NCBI RefSeq assembly: GCF_000003815.2
Contig: NW_023365732.1
Coordinates: 240,894-300,893 of the forward strand
Length of the DNA stretch: 60,000 bases
Source of the DNA: Branchiostoma floridae
Lineage: Eukaryota > Chordata > Leptocardii > Amphioxiformes > Branchiostomatidae
Direction of reading: 5' to 3'
Shown here one piece after another: positions 53,754 to 60,000 of the stretch; positions within the stretch are counted from its first letter, which is position 1, and every line of letters starts with the position of its first letter. Made by a program: the position numbers and the translations under genes. Below the pieces are notes generated by a model. The model saw nothing but the letters and a program-made list of their open reading frames with translations, had not been told where the DNA came from and did not search any database.

Positions 53754-56417
53754 ATGTTGAGGGTCTGTGAGAAACTCCGTGAGGCGGACGCGAAGGGCAG
53801 GAGGTACGGACTAGCCCGTGCGGAGACAGACTACCTCCGTGCCCTGGTGGACGTCGTGGCTGACAAGGACAGGCTGGCGGAAGTGGAGCTGCTCAAAAGT
53901 CTGGGCGACGTGAACTTGGAGAAGGGAAGACTAGAAAAGGATGTAGGGAGGTTCAACATGGCCTTGGCGCTTTACGTGGCTGCTATGGTCCGGTGTGGCT
54001 ATCGGGATCAGGGGGATGGTATAGAACACCGATACGAATACGCGGAGAGACTTTTACAAGGGGTGACGTCAAAGGGGTCACAGGGTCAGGAACAACAAAC
54101 TGAAGACAAGGAGACGACTCCACCTGCAAAGGTGGCTCTGAGGTTTCAAAACCTCGACAAGAAACGGGCTGCCGGTGGTAACACAGACTCCATGTTGGTT
54201 GGATACGCACGATTAATAGTAGAGGGAATAGTAAACGAGAACAGCATGTTAGAAACAGAAGCGATCAAAAGCCTCGGTGACGTGTACCTGAAAAGAGGAA
54301 CAGAAACTGGAGACACTAGAGACTTTACCAGAGCTACTGCTCTGTACAACACGGCACTGGCGCGGTGTAACAACGTTCAGGGAACAGTGGCCATTGTCCA
54401 CCGCTTGCTGTACACAGCAAAAATCAGGCAGGACATCACCACAAAAAGCATAAAAGTGAGTGTTAGCGATAAAGACAATCTATGCATCTTGTTACCTCCA
54501 TGAAAAATGGATGTATAGTTTTTGGCTTGTGTGTTTGTATGTGTGTGTTTCCGGATATCCGGATATGTTTGGTCAGCATAACATTAGAACTACTTGATGG
54601 ACTACAACAATATTTAGTATGCGGGTAGGGGTTGGAAAGACGAAGGTAAAGGTCAATTTTGGGCCCCTGGTATGTGACCTTGGCACAGCCCCTTACTGCT
54701 CTGGAACTGCAGGGGCGTTTTTGTCAAAATCTTCAAAGGAGCATAACGGAACATAGGAACAATGGATTTCCATGATATTTAGCATGCAGGTATCTGTGGT
54801 ACAGATGTACATAATGAAGTACAAATTATGCAAAATTGGACTTAATTTGCATACTAAATGAGGAAAATCGATATCTAGTGTTTTTTAATATTGGACTCAA
54901 ATACATGTAACATATGTAGTTTGTGACAGGTGGAAGATACCAAAAAGTCCACAGTTTGCATAATTAATATGAAAGTGTCCTAATTCTTCTTAGTACATGT
55001 AGTAAATGATTCGATTGTAAACAGTGTGACCTGTGTAAGTTAGTTAAAGGTGTACAGAGGCAAGCATAAATTTGTTGGCTGTTGGCATCCGTCTGTCTCG
55101 GAAGACAACGGTAGGCAGACAGGGTGGGTTTAAGGCGACCCGTCTGCCTGACCTGCACTTGGGTTTTTAAGGTGAAGGAGGGGTGTGCACTTCCTTCTCC
55201 ACCCTCTCGTCCACTGGCGCACTAAGTCCTACAGGGGCAACTGTCTGCAACGTGTAAGACCACCACCACCCCCCAACCCCAGCAAATGTAGATTTGTTGT
55301 TTGGAGTTTCCTTTTCCTCCTACCCCTGCCTCGTGTGTCAATGCGGGTGCGTCATGCCCGAACATGCCCCTAGGACAAATGGGGGAATTTCAATGGCTCG
55401 CCACTCGATAACGTAGCCTGCCATGCACTCGTGGGTTCTCAGAACCCTGTTCAAAAATTATCTTGCCGCCATCTAATAATGAAACGAGACAAAAGAACTA
55501 CCTTGCGCGTGGCGCAATCGGCAGCGCGTTGGTCTCAGGCCCAAGAGGTCCTGAGTTCGAATCTGGCTGCCGTGCCACCAATCTTGTGCCCTTGGGAAAG
55601 GCACTTTACACGACTTTCCTCATTTACCTCAGGCGTGAATGAGTACCTAGCTGCGGCTAGTGGCAGTGACAGGCCTTTGTGGCGGCGACAGGAAGCATAA
55701 ATTATGCAGATACAAAAGTCATTTGTATAATCAGAATATTTCATGGAGGTATGATCTCTCCGAACTCTCTTTTGTTTGCTTCTGCTATAATATTGGGTGA
55801 GTGTGTTCTGTATCTTTGAGGAAATGATAGTTTTAGAAGTCGTGAATATATTTCCACAGTGTTTGGTCTGTGCGTAGAGGATGATGACGGCTTAATGATG
55901 ACATGTGCTCTATTATATTGGGCCCATATAGTCAATGATGCCCCCAATAAACAACCAGTCACCATATTTACAACATACACATTTTGTTAGGTTGGCCTTC
56001 CTCCAATGACGTGAGGAAAATTATATTACATTTGACCAGTCATCAAAGTTTTAATTATGCGTTAGATAACACGCACGATTGCCCACCTGTTGTTAATCAT
56101 TCCTGGGTCTCCATTTGTTTTTGTAGAAGTCAACTCGGACACAACGACAACAAGACGTGCAAAAACGAAAGTGCCACACCTCTCCCTTCTCAACTGCAAT
56201 CTCAAGTGACAACACTAATGACCGAATTCGCCGTCTACACAGGTAGGTACAGGGAATCGTATAGGGGATGCTGGTTCTTTATTATTGATTTGGACTACCC
56301 TATAAGGCCTACAAATCTCTGTGTATTGTAGAATGATAAAATAGACATTTTGTTATTCCTTTTCAGTATCCCGGAAGTACAAACAGTTGAAACCTCGACA
56401 GGAGTCAACGATGACAT
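53754..56417 (+). CDS. NTase-TPR gene C, exons 1-3 (partial)
   Basis: Exons 53754-54455, 56127-56242 and 56367-56417 are open and in the same phases as in A and B. The exon 1 donor reads AAAA|gtgagt instead of AAAG|gtgagt, slightly weaker but still canonical. The two exon 1 modules have a handful of substitutions, for instance Gly to Asp in the first module and Asn to Ser before [12 protein letters not shown]. Exons 4-5, with the nucleotidyltransferase and TPR array, are not in the window; the intron runs into a Helitron-like insertion that continues past the end. Confidence 0.75.
55505..55710 (+). mobile_element. tRNA-derived SINE, unit 3
   Basis: Same family and same intronic position as at 5625, with box A, box B and conserved body. 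Confidence 0.55.
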
Positions 56418-56533
56418 GTTAGTGCCACCAAGTTTTTTTGTTTTCGCAAGTGTTTAAAATGGCTCTTAAATGTAAATTCTCTGCATCTTAATTCGTTCAA
56501 AAACTGAAGAGATGAACCTAACCTATATGCTAA

Positions 56534-59500
56534 ACATATCTTCGCCAAATAAACAATTTCTATGGAAGATCGTTGTTTTTTAATGATTAGTATAATGATC
56601 TCAGTATAAGTCCATATGTTATCTAGTCACATGTAGTGGTTAGTTGGATTATGAACATTGTGAGTAGATTAATCTATTCCGTTGGTGTACATAATGCAGC
56701 AAATTTTTTGGCGATGTGAATGAATGTCTTTGCATAATCAGAACAATTTATAGAGGTATGAGGTTACTGTTCTATTTTGTGTTGTCATAATTACTTTCGG
56801 AGAGCTGGTTATGTTTTGGGTAGCGTTTATATGTATGTATGCATGTTTGCATGTATGTAGAAACCGGCAAATTGAAGACCGGCTGAATGGGTTGAAGTGA
56901 TATTTGGTATGTGGGGTAGGTCTTGATGAGACCTGGAAACCACAGGAACACGCCAATAATTGCATTCGTCACTCACCAAACCCCAGCCACTGTTGTTCCT
57001 TCCAATTTATGGACCTTTTTAACTTAGCAAGGGTCATCTAAGGGTCATACGTAAGGATGGCTACGGCCCCCGCCTTGGTGAACGTTTGTTTCCATCTCAT
57101 GAAAATAGAAAGTAAAGTTTTGCAGTCGCGAGTTAAGTCAGAGGTATTTTACAGAGTCCAAGGTTATGATTTCTGCGACTGTCCGATGACAGCCGCCTGT
57201 CACCTTTGGCGATTTGTATTTCTCGCAATGATGTCATTTCTTTCTAGCCGACCTTTCCCTTACAATATGGCATCTCTGTTAAGAGTTGAGGCACGCGTGG
57301 ATAATTGACGTTGACCCTTTTGACCTAAGTGCTGTTCTGCAACATGTTGGGTTTCAGACACCCAAGACTGTATTGTCCCAGATGACCTGGAGTGGTAACA
57401 TCCCTGGTCAATCAGAATTTCATGCTTCCAGCCCCTGCTTCACTGACCTACTTCTTCTCTATTTTTAGACATCTATGGGTCAGCCTCAGCGCCTTGGCTC
57501 TCAATCTACAGGTTAAGAACATTAAAACTAAAATGTTATTCTGTTGACATCTAAAAATAAGACATAATATACCTTTGTGTTCTTGATAATTCCATCTCAG
57601 TTTAATTCATTGTACATTTTGAACATTTCTCCGAGTTATCTCGTCAATTTGTGTTATTTTTAATCTGGAGTAATCCTTTGACTCGAAACGCTGAATAAAG
57701 CACCGTATGTGTAGTGAGATTTGCAGCGCAGTTTCTAGCGATATCCGTTTCGCGCTATTTTTGATTGACGTAACGTTATCGCCTTTGTTGACGCCGCTGC
57801 TGGCTGTGATTGGACGCAAGTTAATTCGATTTTTCGCATTAAGTGGCACGCCCTGTCCACTCGGTACATCTAAAGACTACGCCAAGGCTGTTGAAATGGT
57901 AACGACACGTATAACAACATTTCCCACATGCTAATCGGGTTGGGCACGTCTTGTACTGCATGAATTTCATAATTATGAAAGTTCACGAGTCTAGCAGTCC
58001 GTGCTGTGCAGCTGATAACAAGGGCGTTGTTACAATTATGTTGGTTATAATAATGGGGAAAGGGATGTCCTGTCTGCAAAATTTCAGGTGGCGTAGTGGG
58101 ATTAAAAAAAAGGTCACTGCGCTCCCGCTGGGAAATGTTTTCCACTGTACTTATGATACTGGTTTCCTGCGAGGCAGATCTGTTGCCCCTAGCAAGAAAT
58201 ATTTTTCCCGATTCTAATTTGCAATGCCTGAAAACTCCGATCGGAAACACCCGAACCTCGTACGATTTAAAATGCATTTGGACCTCCAACTTCTCTATAT
58301 TGTTAACTGCACAAAAACTGTCAGTGTCTCGTTGTATCAAGGACCCGTAAGAAAATTTGAGGAAAGAGTCATCTTCCAACGTTTGACCCTAGGTTTAACC
58401 AAAACAAATCTAGTCCACACCGCCACATAATCGCCTATTCTTGACAGTAATGAAATGAGCAATGGACATCGATTCCTCATCAGTGTACAATGCACATGGT
58501 TTTCATGTTAGGACATATCGAAACCTATTGGACCACCGTGTCGAATTGGAAGAAACAAAGTTTGGATGGACCGTCCACGACTTTTTAAAAGATTAAATTC
58601 TACATGATAGGTGGGTGGAGTAAACGGTCTTCTTGAGGTCACCGGGGTCACTTGTCTACCGGCCGAAGGTTCCTCAGAGGTTTGCCCGACACAAAAAACA
58701 ACTGGCCTGCTATCGTGGGGCTGCTGACAAGACAACTCTCTTAAGTCTTGAGGCACGCGTGGATAATTGGAGGTGGGTGACACTGTTGACCTATGTGCAC
58801 CCCAGGCCAAAATTAATCTTAGGCCCTCCTCCCATCTCAAAATATTTCTCCTGGGCCCTCCGGTCTCCTATCAGATTTAAAAAGTATTCCCGATAAATAA
58901 CTGCACTCCCGCTTGGAAATGGCCATTACGGCATACTTACTGGTTTTCCGTTTATGGGTCGCGGGAAACTGGACCTCCAACTTCTCTATATTGTTAACTG
59001 CACAAAAACTGTCAGTGTCTCGTTGTATCAAGGACCCGTAAGAAAATTTGAGGAAAGAGTCATCTTCCAACGTTTGACCCTAGGTTTAACCAAAACAAAT
59101 CTAGTCCACACCGCCACATAATCGCCTATTGTTGCCAGTAATGAAATGAGCAATGGACATCGATTCCTCATCAGTGTACAATGAACATGGTTTACATGTG
59201 AGGACATGTCGTAGCCAATTGGACCACCGTGTCAAATTGGAAAAAACAAAGTTCTTCTTGAGGTCACCGGGGTCACTTAACCTTGTAGGCGACCTATTGA
59301 CCTACATCTAAAGACACCAGCTGTAACACACATGTATGTACCAGCCCTATAGGCTACTGCAGTATATCGCAATTCATTAACCTTCCCTAAGTAATTATAT
59401 TGAATAGATAGTGATTTACATAATGTGCAACTCATTATGTTGATAAACACCCAAAGTACCTACCTACCAAAAATAAAGAATATCGATCAATCCCCTCAGG

Positions 59501-60000
59501 AGTTGTCCATCTAAAAACTATAAGACCCACTGCAGTTCCAAACAAGCTGCTAGGAGGCCCAAAATTACACCATTCACACCTAGTCCCAACAGCTATCCAC
59601 CATTAAAAAATCATGAACCTGGCACTTCTGGAAGATTTATGCGCAAACTTTGATGCTCACTTGCAGTACCAATACAAGTTGCCAGGAGGCCCATTATCGA
59701 ACTTGACCTTCCTTTTTGTGTCCCCTACCTATCAACCAAATATCATTAGCATCCATCAAGAACATCTTGAGTTATCTTGCTTACAGACAAACGCACTTAC
59801 ATACAAAGCCAGCTACAGCACCATAGGTAAAAGGTACCTAAACCATTCTCGCACATGACAATCCTTTCTACAACCGCTACACACCTGCCAAATATCATGA
59901 AAATCGCCCAGCTGCATTTTGAATTATGCTTCCCGAAAAAAACACCCAAAAACATAATAAGCTCGCTATCGTACCGTAGAAAAACGCCAGGTAACCCATT
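56534..60000 (-). mobile_element. Helitron-like element in intron 3 of gene C (runs off window)
   Basis: It begins acatatcttcgccaaataaac, the reverse of the unit 2 element's 3' part, after host ...gctaa, the A of an A^T site (unit 2 reads gctaatgaaag). The terminal hairpin and CTAG are deleted. The 60000 end matches reversed sequence near 26700, so about 150 bases remain outside. It holds roughly 1.8 kb (57480-59290) not present in the unit 2 element. Confidence 0.65.
58280..59253. repeat. Direct repeat of about 280 bp inside the unit 3 Helitron-like element
   Basis: 58280-58560 and 58971-59253 are near-identical. The minus-strand reading begins MEDDSFLKFSYGSLIQRDTD in both; the first continues to 169 aa (57870-58379), the second to 77 aa (58837-59070). 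No known domain is recognised. Confidence 0.6.

Larger units (their letters stand above)
49779..60000 (+). repeat. Segmental duplication unit 3 (PGRP-C, NTase-TPR C, truncated by window)
   Basis: This third copy starts with the PGRP promoter block and continues through exons 1-3 of the NTase-TPR gene. From about 56534 on it is a Helitron-like insertion in intron 3. Exons 4-5 and the hydrolase gene, if present, lie beyond 60000. Confidence 0.8.

Noticed and set aside
57057-57308. A host gene encoding an 83-aa Cys-containing protein
   Set aside because: It lies inside a Helitron-like element and its counterpart at 28087-28320 is in the same element in unit 2; without transcripts it is treated as element content.

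Overview
This window looks like a cephalochordate (amphioxus, Branchiostoma-type) chromosome segment. The genes are split by GT-AG introns, the families are ones expanded in amphioxus (secreted PGRP amidases, nucleotidyltransferase-TPR proteins, serine beta-lactamase-like hydrolases), and the intervening DNA is packed with eukaryotic transposons, tRNA-derived SINEs and microsatellites. There are four assembly gaps (18577-18676, 19860-20128, 26283-26382, 29162-29261).

The main structure is a head-to-tail segmental duplication. Unit 1 is 1-24335, unit 2 is 24336-49778 and unit 3 runs from 49779 past the window end. The ancestral unit carried three genes, all on the + strand: (i) a secreted peptidoglycan recognition protein (PGRP), (ii) a five-exon gene joining three N-terminal TPR-like modules, a GlnD/DUF294-like nucleotidyltransferase domain and a C-terminal array of 44-residue TPRs, and (iii) a five-exon beta-lactamase/penicillin-binding-like hydrolase with signal peptide and probable GPI anchor.

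The units have decayed differently. Unit 1 has PGRP-A (frameshift, lost splice acceptor), a complete NTase-TPR gene A (1558 aa, 16 TPRs) and a broken beta-lactamase-like gene A. Unit 2 has lost its PGRP exons to a Helitron-like fragment, but keeps NTase-TPR gene B (1417 aa, 13 TPRs) and beta-lactamase-like gene B (572 aa), both open. Unit 3 has PGRP-C (same frameshift as A) and the first three exons of NTase-TPR gene C; the rest lies outside the window. Transposon insertions specific to one unit (a Penelope-like element, Helitron-like elements, a CACTA-like element) have exact empty sites in sister units, so their boundaries can be read directly.

Two of the genes would be extracellular and linked to bacterial cell wall (PGRP amidase; DD-peptidase/beta-lactamase fold) and the third is an intracellular-type NTase-TPR protein resembling conflict/immune receptors. 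Their joint tandem amplification is the most suggestive feature here. Cooperation between the three is inference from linkage, not shown by the sequence.
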